Source: a virus
IMG/VR virus record: IMGVR_UViG_3300023174_003568
Location: 1-25,044 of that record
Length of the DNA: 25,044 nucleotides
Reading direction: 5' to 3' (one strand)
Under the pieces are notes generated by a model. That model saw nothing but the letters and a program-made list of their open reading frames with translations. It did no database searches and was not told where the DNA came from. The position numbers and the translations under genes are program-made. This document shows positions 8,373 through 20,300 of the stretch, in pieces (position 1 is the first letter of the stretch; every line of letters starts with the position of its first letter).

Positions 8373-11300
8373 GATACCCCTAGACCGCAGGGATGCTCCG
8401 TTGGCAAATGCGGTCAACTTCGCTTTTAGCTGGCTTCGTGTGATCCCTTGGGTCGCAAGCTCTCCAGCTACTTGGTCAAACCTCTGCTTTGTGTTTGTCT
8501 CAAGAGACTTCATTAACTGCATCACTCTGGCTGGCTTGATCCCCGCTTGTTTGGCGGCCGCCATCGGAACCATGCCAGCCATCACGAGTCTGATTGCCTC
8601 GGCATCATTTACAGACATTTGGACAGTATCCAGTACGTCTTGAGCTGATTTGCTCTCACGGATTTTGAGCTGGGCTGTCTCCCAGTCCATCTGTTCGAGA
8701 CTGGTATTTGCCTTTGCCAGCTCGGCCTGTAGAGCCTCTCTTTCTCTGAATGCTTTATCTAGGGCAACTTGGTTCTGGTCGTTAATTTCAGCCCATTGAC
8801 TGTTGTAGCCCTCAACTTCCTTGATCCGAGCCTCCATATAGGCTCCCCACTTTTGCCACTTCTCGTTTGCGTCAAAGGCCTCGCCGACCTGTCTTCTTGC
8901 GGTCTCTAGTTCCTCTCTTAACACTCGAATCAGTTCATTGTTGTTTTCAATGGCATTTTGCTTTTCAACGGAAGAGACTGCGTTGTTGTAAAGATCCAGC
9001 TCGCTTCTTGAGGGTCTCATAAGCTCATCCATGACAAATTGCTTATTTCTTTCCTCTCTGGTTAAAGGATCCAGCTTGCCCATGACTCCAAGGGCTCTTC
9101 CTAGGTTACTTCTTCCGTATCTCCTTTTCTGATCCAATAAGACATTTATTGGCGTAGCCCCGCTTTTATTTGCGTCTTCAGCTGTGGCAATGCTTAACGC
9201 AACCTCAATTACATCGCTTGTTCGATCGAGGGTTCCGTCTAGCAATCCCTTGTAAAGTTTGTCCTTATTTTCAGCAACCAGCTTTCTGGCGGCATTGATT
9301 ACATCTTGTTTTCTGTGGATTTCTGGGTTTTCAAGTTTATTGAGTTCAGCGGCGAGCCTTTCGACGAATCTGTAATTATCATTTGCGTCTGGGCCAGCAC
9401 TCATTACGTCTTGCCCAGCAAAAGGCGCCCCAATCTTGTACGGCATCGTCTCTGCGGATGCCCGATTGGCTAAATCGTTAATCTCTTCGTCGGTAATGAT
9501 GTTTCCAGACGCACCTAAGAATGAAGCCAGTAGGTCATTCAGCGGGGCTTGTTGGTCTCCGTTGTTCATCGGGTCTACTGGGTCTGCTGGTAGGCCTCTT
9601 GAAAAGAGCTTACTGCTAGGGTTCTTGCCTCTCTCCTTATAAAGTATTCGCCTTAATGCTTCTGGGTTTTGCTTGAGGTACTCAATGCGAAGCTGAGTTG
9701 GATTTAATCCTTTGCCTTTGTATTTAATTTCAAATGACTCTGGGAGCATTGCGTTCTCAATAAAGTCTTTCAAGGCTTGCGCCTTTATCTCGTTCCTAGG
9801 ATTCGAAGGCCTGCGATCCATAACACCCATAGCCTTGGATGCGGGGTAATCTTCATTGAGAGCGGTAGACACAGATTCCATTAGCCCTCGTGAAAACAGG
9901 GAGAGTTGCTCCATCTTTGGGGCTTCCACTTCTGGGACTGCCGACTGCTGCTCTAGGACAAGATTCTCTGGCCTTGTGGTTGTCTCAACATCCATAAGGT
10001 CTGATTGGAATGCGATTCCAGGCCACTTTTCTGCACGAGCCTTGTCCATCAGCATTGTGTAAAGAGTCTCTTCTTGGGAGGACAACTGCTGGGGAGGAAT
10101 TGGCCGATAATAACCATCGTCCTCCTTTTGGTAGGATCCGTGCTTCTTTTTGTGGAGCTGGAGTAGCTTGCTCTTTAGGACATCAATGTTGTTCCTGTCT
10201 TTGTCTTGAATCTTGATTCCACGAGAGAACAGGGTGGCCTGTTCCAGCTTTTTCTCGACGTTCCCTTGGCGGAGATTCTCAACCATCTTCATAAAGTCGA
10301 ATGGCTGGCTGGATAGTTCCAAGGCGGCCGACTGCCCTTGGGTCAGAATGGTCGGCTTGATTGCCGAGTTCTGCATCATTGCGTTCCTAGCTTCTTGCGG
10401 AAGCTCGGCGGCCAAGGCTTGCATGTACTCTTTGAGGTTCCCGTTGATCTCAATTCCAGCTTGTCCTGGTATCGAGGCCATCTCGGTTTGGAAACGATTG
10501 TCGCTGTACATTTCGGTTACGAATTCGTGAATGTTCCCAAGGCCGTAGTAGATCGAGCGAACCTTCTGCGGGTCAGTCTGGATGTCTGAAACCTTTGTTC
10601 GGAACATCGGGGCTGTCGCACGAACCTTGTAAGATGCGTAGAAGAGGGGTTCTAGGTCTTGCTGGCGGAGTTTCTCAATACCACTTGGGGTTATAACAAG
10701 GGTCGTGTTTTGCACTCCGCTTGTTTCCATTCCGCCCAATGCCTCTTCATCCGTCTGGTTCAAGAACACGAAATCTGGGGATCCCTTCGAGGCGACAAGG
10801 CTCATACCAGCGGTGTGTCCCATCGGGCGAGTTCCTTCCAGCCCTTGATCTTTGAGGTACTTGAGGAGAGGGAAGGTGTTCTCGCTGGTAATCTCGGCTT
10901 TCATGTGGATCCCATCCTGTCCAATAGCCCATTCGTATGGGGCCATGTGCAGGGTCACATCGTAGGTAGATGCCAATCCAGTCCCGAAAACAGCGTCTGC
11001 CACAGGGTTGCCAGCGGTATCTTTGGATGCGTTGACGGCCGCCAAATAGGCCTTAATCAGAGCCTTGAGTGGTTTGTATCCGCCCTTGCTTCCGCTTGCC
11101 AAGGGCAGGGGATTACCCTCTGCATCCATCTCGATATCTGGGCGGTTTGCGTACTCAACAAGTCTATCCAGCTCCTTCTTGCCTGTTGCCGTACCGATTC
11201 CTTCTTTGACTAAAAGGTTGTGCGTCAGAACGTGCTTGTATTCGTGAATCGTTGTTTCAATCGGTTCACCGCTGTTCTTGATCCCATTAAGACTCAACAC

Positions 11301-14300
11301 AACCATTCCGTTGCCTTCTTTAGCTGGCTTGTAGTACGACCTTACAAAGCTCGGATCTGGATTGATTTCGGCTGGCACATATAGCCCAGCGGTCATCATG
11401 CTTTGCTTGGTGTTTGGGGTGGTCAGCAGTTTAGCCAAGGCTCTCTGGCTAGGTAGTGCGTCTGGCTCGTTCGCAACGGCTGTGAGGAGATCCCTAAACA
11501 GGACGCTATTTCCAGCGTTCTTGTCCAAGTAGCTCACCAGTCCACGAGAGAACAGGGTCATCTGACCCTTGCTTTCTTCAATAGCCTTAAAGCCTTCCAT
11601 CGGGCTTGCTTCGGTAGGCTTTTCTTTTGTTGTGGGAGCTTCGATCCCTAGGAAATTTGCGTACTTGGCGAGCTGGCCTTTGAGGCTTTGGATATGCTTA
11701 AACGTCCAAGATCTGTCTGGAGCGACTTCGCCATCGAGGTTGCCCACGTTTCTAGATTTGTAGGCTTCGGGGGTCTCGGAGATCTGCTGATAGCTCGCCC
11801 CGCTGACATACATCATAAAGATTTTCCTGTCGGAATCGGCCAGCGAGGCCAGTACCTTTTCGAGCTTGTCGTAGAGTTCCTTGTTGGATTCTGGAGCTTC
11901 TTTTTGAGCCATGTAATCGCCCACGGAGGCTTCTTCTTGTTCGACATCGCCCTCTTCGTTGAATGTCCCGCTTATCGGAGCATCTTTAGAAATGGTCTCA
12001 CGGCTCTTGGCTTCTTCTTGCATCTGCTTAATGCGGTTATCAACGGCAGACAGGATGAAGTTAGGTACGTTCTCGATCAGCTCGCCCTTGGTGTTTTGGC
12101 CGTGACGCTGGTTAATCTGTGCCTGTAGGGCCATTGCGTAGTCGTATAGGTTCTCGTAAATCTCGTCCTCACCCAAGTTTCCAGCTTCGAGCCATCCGTC
12201 ATCCGATGCCTTCATCGCCTTGTAGCGAATGTTTCTTCCGATGACTCCTTCTGGTGCGAAGTCTTTTGCGTTGTCGTCGGTCAAGAATCCTTCGACGATT
12301 TGTTCTTTGGCTCGGCCTTGACCAGCCTCACGACGCAGACCCCTTGAGCGTAGCGAGAACCCATTCTTTGGTCCTCGATACATCCAAGCATCATGTCCTT
12401 GATTGATTTTAGCCACGATCATCGTTGCGATGGCGTTGCTGTTGTCTAATGCCTCTTTCCTGTAACCCTCGTTCTTGTCATCGAGGAATGCTTTGTCTGG
12501 GATGTAGAGGCTTTGCCCAGAGATCATTGACCCGTCGCTGAACACAACAGCCCGAGGTCTGCCTTCCTCGTCGATAATGTTATCCATTACCTTGCCGACA
12601 GGGCCAAGCAGGGATCCTTGGCCTTTGGCTACTTCTGCCTTGAGGTTTATTAGGTTGTCGGAGTTGACCCCAGCGGGCATCACTACGCCAGTTGTCTTGC
12701 CACCATCCTTGGTTGTGAAGGTGGTGACCGCCGCTGGGACATTAGCCCCGAACATAGAGGAAACGAAATTCGCTCCTGTGAGGAGATTGCCTTCGACCAC
12801 AAACTGGTCTCTCTGGGTCGCATTCTGCCTTGATCTATCGTAGGTCTTGCCGAATCCGTCACCCTTACGGCTTTCGGGCATCTGCTCCTCAACGTACTTA
12901 TTCCATTTAGATGGCTCTAAGGCGTTATCTCCAGACGTAAGAACTTTGTTAATTGCCTCATTAAACACTCGGTTCTCGATCTCAGATTCTTCCATTCCGC
13001 TCTCGTGCATCTGAACCGCCAACTCGTATGCAACTGCATTAACTTCTCGGAGTTGTTCTGGTGGGAGAATGTCCACATATCGACCATTCGAGCCAACGAC
13101 CAGCCCAGATCCGTCCGTGTTGCGGTAAATGCCAACTGGCAAACTGCTAATCGGTACGCTTGGGTCGCGAGTAGGGGCTTCGTTTTCACCAATGGGTGAC
13201 TTGTCTAAAGAAATCTTGAAAGGATTAACGTGAGCGAGTTCCGATGCCTGTAGCGGGATTCGGACTTTGTTCTCAAACCCAGCCGTCTGGAGGACTAGGT
13301 ACTGCCGACTTTCGGCGTGAGGGAAGCGGTTGTTCAGCTCAACACCTACGACATAGGCAGGGATCTGCTTTGTATCCTTGCCGAACCAAGCTCCCTTGCC
13401 AACTAGGTCTAAGGCTCGTTCCACATTATACTTGGTCTGGGCGTACTGCTTCCGAGACTTCTCCAAAGCCCTTACCTTCGCCAGTTGCTCCATCCGTGGG
13501 TTGCTTGAAATACGGGCCAGCTTGTCCTTTAGGACAGAGTCGCTGGCTTTTAAGAAGTCTGATACGGCTGTTTCGGCCTGTTGCTTGGCCTGTTCGAGGG
13601 TCGGGATTACCTCTGCCGAGGTCGGAGGAGGGGTCGGGTTATTGAATCGGTATTTGGCGATGCGGGCTGGCTTGGCAAATGCGTCTTCACCAGACTTCGA
13701 TTCAATTAAACGTCCGTCTGAATCGGAATTGTCCCTAAGGAATTCGTCGAGCGGTGTCCATCCGCTCATGTCCCCCTTACTTGAAACAATCGTATCCTCG
13801 TTTATGCCTTCGATAGTTTCACCACTTACCAGTTTTTTATTAGCCAATTCTCTTAGGGTTACAGGCGCGCCCACAACCCCCGCCGTCGGGCGAAACGTGG
13901 TGGTATCGCCTAAGACTGGCCTTTGTGCGATATAATAAAACTTGTCGGCATTTGAGCGTGGTAATGTTCTATCCGAACTCGCAACCCCATACGCATCCCA
14001 AGCCTTTTCGTCCGACAGCTTCTCAGCCTTGTAGTCCTTGTCCTGTGATTCCAGCTCGTAGGTTCCGTTCTGCTTGGCGAAATCAACCATCGCAACGTAT
14101 TCGGCTGTGATCTCCTCGAAGAAATGCCTTTGATCCTCGATATCCAAGATCAAGGCCTTGTGGATCATTCTTCGCATCCCATCACCTGGCTCACCAGAAG
14201 TTAGGATCTTTCGGATATCCTCAAACTTCTCGGGGAAGTTCGTTCCAGCTCTGGTGTTGTAGGCCGTTCGTAGCTCTGGTTCGTTAGCCAATACAAGGGC

Positions 14301-17300
14301 TACGGCGTTGTCTCCGTAGGTATTGAGCATGTCCAGCCCAAGGTTTTCGCCAGCGGCCGTTGCGTCTTTACCAGTCGTCGACGCACCAAGACGGCGCATC
14401 TTCTTCTGGGTCATCGCCATAATCCGTACTTCGGCAGGGATGTCTTCGCTGTAGATGTAGACAAGTTTGGGCGCACTTTGCTGATTGTTGCGGTTTGTTC
14501 TGCCCAAAACTTGGATTGTATCGACGATATCGGGGGCGGGTTGCATCACGATATGGGTTCGGGGAGCTGAACTCTTGTTGCGGGGATCGTCGTGTGCCGA
14601 CAGCCCAGTCGAGCCAGTTCGACTGACGATCAGAACCTTCGTCTGGTCATTGTTACGGAAGGCGATTAGGGAGTTTTGCTTGTCTTGGTCGGTGACGGAT
14701 CTCTGCGAGAAAGCACCAGAGGGGGTGACTGCGATGTCCCGACCCGATATCTCAGCACTTAGGATCTGCCTTCTTTGTAATTCAGCACGCAAAGCATCAA
14801 ATGGACTGATCGGGAGCTTATTGAGGGTCTCGGCATTGTCCTTGATGATTAGGGCTAGATCCTTGAAGCCAGTCTCCATTAGGGAGTCGTGAAGCTCGAT
14901 GGACTTTTGGCTTACCCAGTTGGGGATATTTGATTTCCCGCTTGTCTTATTCCAATCAATGGTGAACTCAAGGGCAGGGGCGTTGCTCTTTTCATCCGCT
15001 GGCTCGATCTTGACCTTGTTTGTGTTGAGCTTCCTTGCGTACCGCTCCATGAAATCCTTAAAGGTGACCTTCGAGACCTTGTCATAGTTTTGAAGGGTTC
15101 CGCCCTCCATAATCTCCTTTGCATCCCGAAGGAAGGCCTCGCCAGTCGTGTCCATTGAGATGAACACCTTGCGACCAGCTCTGATTTCGGCTTCGGCCAA
15201 GTCTGCTGTGTCCTTGATTTTCGCTCCAAGAACCATATTGGCGGCAACATTGTGGAATTGACCAGAAAGGGGATAGATAAGGGCTTTTGCTTCCGTTCCG
15301 TCGTAGGCTTCCTGTGCATCCTGTACGAGCTGTTGGGTCAGCTTCTTCATCTTTTCGCCGATCTCGATCTGCCTCATTTCACCAAGGATTTCATTGGCGG
15401 CGTTATGGGCGTCGATGACCTCTTGCTTGGCCTTAATTGTGGATGGAATGAAGGGGATCTTCTGTCCCTTCCAAGTAAATCCACTCTGGAGTCGGAACAT
15501 CTGCCCAGCTCGTGACAGCATACTGCTGGTCATCTGCATAAATGGATTACCGAACCGCTTGGCGAGTCTCTCGAACTCACTTGCGGTAGGCACAGCCATT
15601 GGGATGCTGGTCTTGGGGAAGTAGGTGGCGATGTTGGCGGGGCTTTTGATAGCCGTTGCCGAAGAGAACACCGCTCCTCGTGATAATGGAATTACGCTTC
15701 TAAAAAATTCGCCGATAGAGCTGTCTGTTCCCGCCGCATTGTGGCTCTCATCCAAGATAAAGATCGCCCTGTCTGCGATTGCATTGAGGGCAGGGATAAC
15801 ATCCTTTTTAGCCACCGAGGAGATCTGGGCATAGGTCGTAAAGACTGCGTTATGCTCACTTGGCATCTTGCCAGTCTGTGCGGTGAGTCGGAGCTTCTGG
15901 ATCGGGTTCTTCATCGTAACTGGGCGACCCTTGCTACGCATCGAACTCCAGTTGTTATTTGTGATGAGCGGTTTGATCTGCCCCTCGAATCCTACGTCCT
16001 CGATGTCATCCAGCATCGCTGGGTACAAAGGCTCGGACTTGGTCACAAAAACAGGAATTAGGCCTTTTTTGAGGGCATAAACGGCCATGATTGACCCAAC
16101 GATCCGACCCTTACCGACACCCATCTCGTGTCCGATGGTAAGGCTTTTGCCTTTCTCAATCTGATTGATGGAAAGGGCGATCGTCTCCAAGGCTTCTGCC
16201 GATAGTCGTTCCTCGCCGTCATCCCGCTTGAAAATCTTGTCGACAGGGATCCCGATCATATTTGAGACGTACTGCGGGATCGGGCCGACCTCTTTAACCA
16301 GCTCGTTAATGGCAGAGGTCTGTTCGGGTGCGAGGTTGGCAGGGGCTTGTAGCCCTAAAGAGTAATAGCCATCAATCTTCTTGGATTCTTCTTCTCCAAC
16401 TGGAGTCCAGCTCTCTTGTAGCTCGGCCTTTTCTTGGTCTTTGTCGATCTGCTCTTCACGAGGATCTGGAGCAGGGAGGCCTCTGGAACTTAATCTGGTT
16501 TTAGCGAGGGTCTTCTCGACGGCCTTCTGGGCGGCTGAACTTATAGTTCCAGCGTAGTCCTCAAGTATTGGGACTGGGTTTCCAAATATATCCGTCTCGC
16601 CCATGTCCTTGAGGTCTTGAATCTTGGCTTCCAACTCTGAGGCCAGATTGTTTAGGTAGCTGGAGAGCTTTGCGCTGGAATCTCTGAAATCGTAAATAGG
16701 CTGAAACACGTCAGCGGAGGCTTGATCTAGGATGTTTTCCGCAAGTCCAGGGATCTGGCTTCGATTGTTCTCAACGAACGACTGCCAATCCTTGGGAGTG
16801 TTTTCTCCACCAGACCTCTTGGCCTCGAGATAGGCCTGTAGTGACTTAGCAATCGGAACAAGCGGGTCGAGCTGGGATGCTTTTTCTGCACCAAGAACCT
16901 CTGTGGCTATCTGCCGTAATGAAACAAGTCGGGTAACTGATTTCGTTAAAGCGGCGGCTAAAGTCTTTACCCCAGCGTTGCTGTTCTCTGGGTCGGTAAT
17001 GGCGGATATAATGATCTTTTCGGAATCTGTAATCTTGCCGTTATTGGAGCTGGCAATCGCATCAGCGAGAAGGGCGGAGGTTACTCGATCCTTGAAGGCC
17101 TTGGTAAAGCTCTCGTCGTTGTTCCTGTACTGCTGTGGGGATCCAAATATCTCAAAGAACTTCTGCTGAATCGCCACATTTTCTGGGGTTTCCGATAGAT
17201 CTCCGTTTTCGTTTTGCTTGATATCTCGGAGTTCTGGGTTGTCCTGTATTTCACGAGCATCCGCAACCGCAAGCTCCTCTGTGGCTAAAGTTCCAGCGTT

Positions 17301-20300
17301 TGCCCTTACGGCTAGTCGCCTCAAGAACTGCTCTGGCGTTTTGTTAACGCCCAACCCAGTTGCCGTCTTGTTGGACTCTTCAAAGCTGGCTGTTAGATCC
17401 ATCTCCGTAATCACAATCGGCATCTTCATATTTCTTATCTGGTCTGCCATTTCTGGGAAAACCTCCATCAGCTTGGCTCGATAGGCGGCCGCCCGCTCTG
17501 GGTAGCGACGGAACATTTCAATCATTGCCTTGATTCGTCCGTGACCGCTTACGATTTTGTTTTCAGCAGTAAGGATGGGTGCGCCGTCTCCAGTTGAAGT
17601 CCCTGGCATCGCTTTGTCTGGATCCCAGTTGCGAGCCATTGTTTCGATAAGTTCTTTGTACGCCTTTCGATCTTTTCGGTTTCTGGGTTGGATGTCCGTG
17701 CCTTCCATGTCCTTGGCCTCGGTGGCCTCGATGATTTTGGGCGTCCCGATAACTGTTGACCCAGTAAAGCCCTGCGTGAATGCCTTGATCGTGTTTTTCT
17801 TGGGTGTCGGTGCGGGCTTGTTTTCGCCCATCATTTTCTTGGTGATTTCAGATTGCGGGACTTCAATGGTGTCTTCGTCCGAGGTCTTGGCGATTTCCTT
17901 GATTGAGGCTCGGATATCCATGCCAGCCAGCTTGGCCTCCGCCGAGTTCATGCCTGTCGCATCCATAACGAACTTCATGTAGTCAGCATCTCTGCGACTA
18001 GGGTTCGACTGGGCTATGATGTATAATGCCTTGTCGATGTCGTTATTGAAGTTTAGGGCAAACTGATTTGCTCCGTAGGCGTAACGAGGGTTTGCTCCAG
18101 CGAGGTCTCTAGGAAGTCTTGGAAGCTCGGTTCTTGGTGCTGGCGGGGCAGGGGGAACAGGCGGAGCGGGCGGAGCTGGTGGCTCTGGAGGTGCGGGTGG
18201 AGCTGGCGGGGCGGGTGGCTCTACTTGTTCCGTGGTTTGCTCCAATTCTGTGACTGGCTCTGGCTGTGTCTGAGCTTCTGGGGCAGGGGCTGTTGTAGGT
18301 CTAGGATTTGCTCCAGTTGAGGGAAGGTTAGGTTGAACTAGGCCACCAGACCTTTGCCCTGTAACTGATGCGGATGGAACTCCAAGCCCAGTCCAGTCCA
18401 CTTTCTTGCCTTTAAGAACATCTTGTATCTTGTTTAGGGTGTCATCCAGCTCTGCTCCGACTTGAGGGTTTGCACTAGAAAGAGCCTTACGCATCCGACT
18501 CAAGGCTTTGTACACCGACATGATGTACTTCTTGATGGAACTGATTAGATCTCGAATGCTCTCTCCAGTTGTTACCTTCTCCATCGTGGCCGTGTCTTTG
18601 CCTTGAGCTGAAAGCCTTAAATCGATTCTGCTTTCCGTCAGCCCAGACTTGCCTTCGATCTGGCCTAGCTGACGGAGCATCTCGCCCATCACTTGCACAG
18701 TCCTTGCCGTGCTTCCTCCAACGTAGTCCGATATGTCCTCCATGCTCATAGAGGTCGGCATATTCGGGTTGTATAGGGAAATGGAGGAGACGAGCGCAGT
18801 TGCTACATTTGTGTCGCTTTTGCCTACCTCCAAAATTTTGTTAAAGAGTTCGCCCCTTCGTTTTGCGTGATAGGCTTGGTATTCCTCTGGTTTTAGGCCG
18901 AGGCCTTTTGCCTCAATGTAGGCAGAGGCGAAGTCCCCAACGTGAAGGATCTCCTCGCCGAAAGCCCTGTTGTTCACCTCTGGGTCTATGGAATCCTGTA
19001 GGGCAAACTGATTGGGATCTAATCTTAGTGTGAGAGATCCGTCTTCATTGGGGGTGACTTGCATTGCGGATACTTGCCCTGTGATTGCACCTTCCTCGTA
19101 CCCGACCTTAATTCCGTCCACCGATAAGCCTTTAGCAAGTTCAGCGGTTTTCTCTTTGGCAGACTGCATTCTTTCGTTTGATGTTGTGCCAGCCAGTTTG
19201 TTGCCAACCCTTTGAAGTAGCTTGGTTGGAGTGTTTTCGAGAAGGGGCTTCTCAACCTTTTCTGGTTCGTCTGAGGATCCTTCCGTAGCTGGCATTCCAA
19301 GGGCTTCAACCCTTGCCTCAATGGCGGGGATTATGCTCTTGATGTTTTCGTAATCGACGATTGAGGGGACGTTCTTAAAGAAATCTTCGGCAAAACTTGG
19401 ATTTAGGATCGTCGCTCCGTCTTCTCGTGTTTGGAAGATCGGCATTCCCTTGATCTTGTAAGACCCCATCTCCTCGGTCATCTGGCCTCCAGTAATGATG
19501 TAAGAGGCCGCTTTTGCCGCCTCTCTTTGGCTCAATTCACTCTTGGAGGCGGGGGTGTCGGATAGCTGGCTGATCTCATTACGAGTGTTGTTTTGGGCTT
19601 TTGCCAATGCAGAGATTGTTTCAGCAACGTGCGCTCTTACTGCGAAGTACTCCATCTCGTCGGCGTTCTCCTTGAGCGAATCCAGCTTGTTTCCAGCTTT
19701 GATAAGCCTGTTTGCGGGCTTGAGGGCTTCGGGTTCTGGTTCGCTTTCAGCTAAAGGCCTAGCATTGAGAACAACATCAGAAGGGGATCCAAATCCTTGG
19801 CTGTTTGTCCAAGCCTCCCATCCTCCTGGTTCAATGTCTGTCGTGGCTTTTTGAAGCTCAAATGATGCCCCTTCTTGTGCCTCATCAGTTGCACCGATCT
19901 TTGCGATGTATTCATCTGCAAACCTTACAACCTTCTCTCCGCCCGCTGTTGCTTGAACTGCGAAAACTCCAGTAATTGCGGCGATAATAATGCTCCGTGC
20001 CACTTCGCCGTTTGGATCTCTGGCTGGGTCGTAGTCGGCAATTTCTTTTGCAATCTTGTTGAGCCACCATTGTTGGGCTCCTTCCGTTACGCCCTCTACC
20101 GCTCCACCCTTAAGTGAAGGCCACAAATACTTTGCCCCTGCCAATGCGTATTTGGCTAAAAGGTTTCTAGCTTGGGCCGCTGGGAGCTTCGTTAGGCCGA
20201 GCTTCTTGCCCAAGCCCAATGTTAACTTGTCTGAAATTGTATCAATCCCCGCAGAAGGCAGGGCGTACATCAAAGCGGCGACGTGGCTCTGACTAGGGGT

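Larger units (their letters stand above)
8373..16493 (-). repeat. Seven dispersed LxSRG[L/I] peptide tags
   Basis: Short peptide copies lie at residues 1986 (LSSRGL), 3366 (LRSRGL), 3632 (LFSRGL), 4073 (LFSRGI), 4184 (LFSRGL), 4281 (LFSRGL) and 4687 (LRSRGI) of the giant protein, i.e. bases 16476-16493, 12336-12353, 11538-11555, 10215-10232, 9882-9899, 9591-9608 and 8373-8390. Three copies are preceded by Gln plus a Thr/Ser (Q-x-[T/S]-LFSRG). Codons differ between most copies (CTGTTCTCTCGTGGA in two, otherwise divergent), so the similarity is in the peptide, not a DNA repeat. All seven fall at apparent module borders. Confidence 0.85.

Noticed and set aside
10659-11213. 184-codon plus-strand ORF
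   Set aside because: It is a shadow of the giant gene's zincin module, antisense and without a ribosome site or family resemblance.
15670-15700. LSRGAVFSS segment in the helicase as an eighth SRG tag
   Set aside because: It lies next to motif III (SAT) inside the helicase core and lacks the L-x-S-R-G spacing and the border position.
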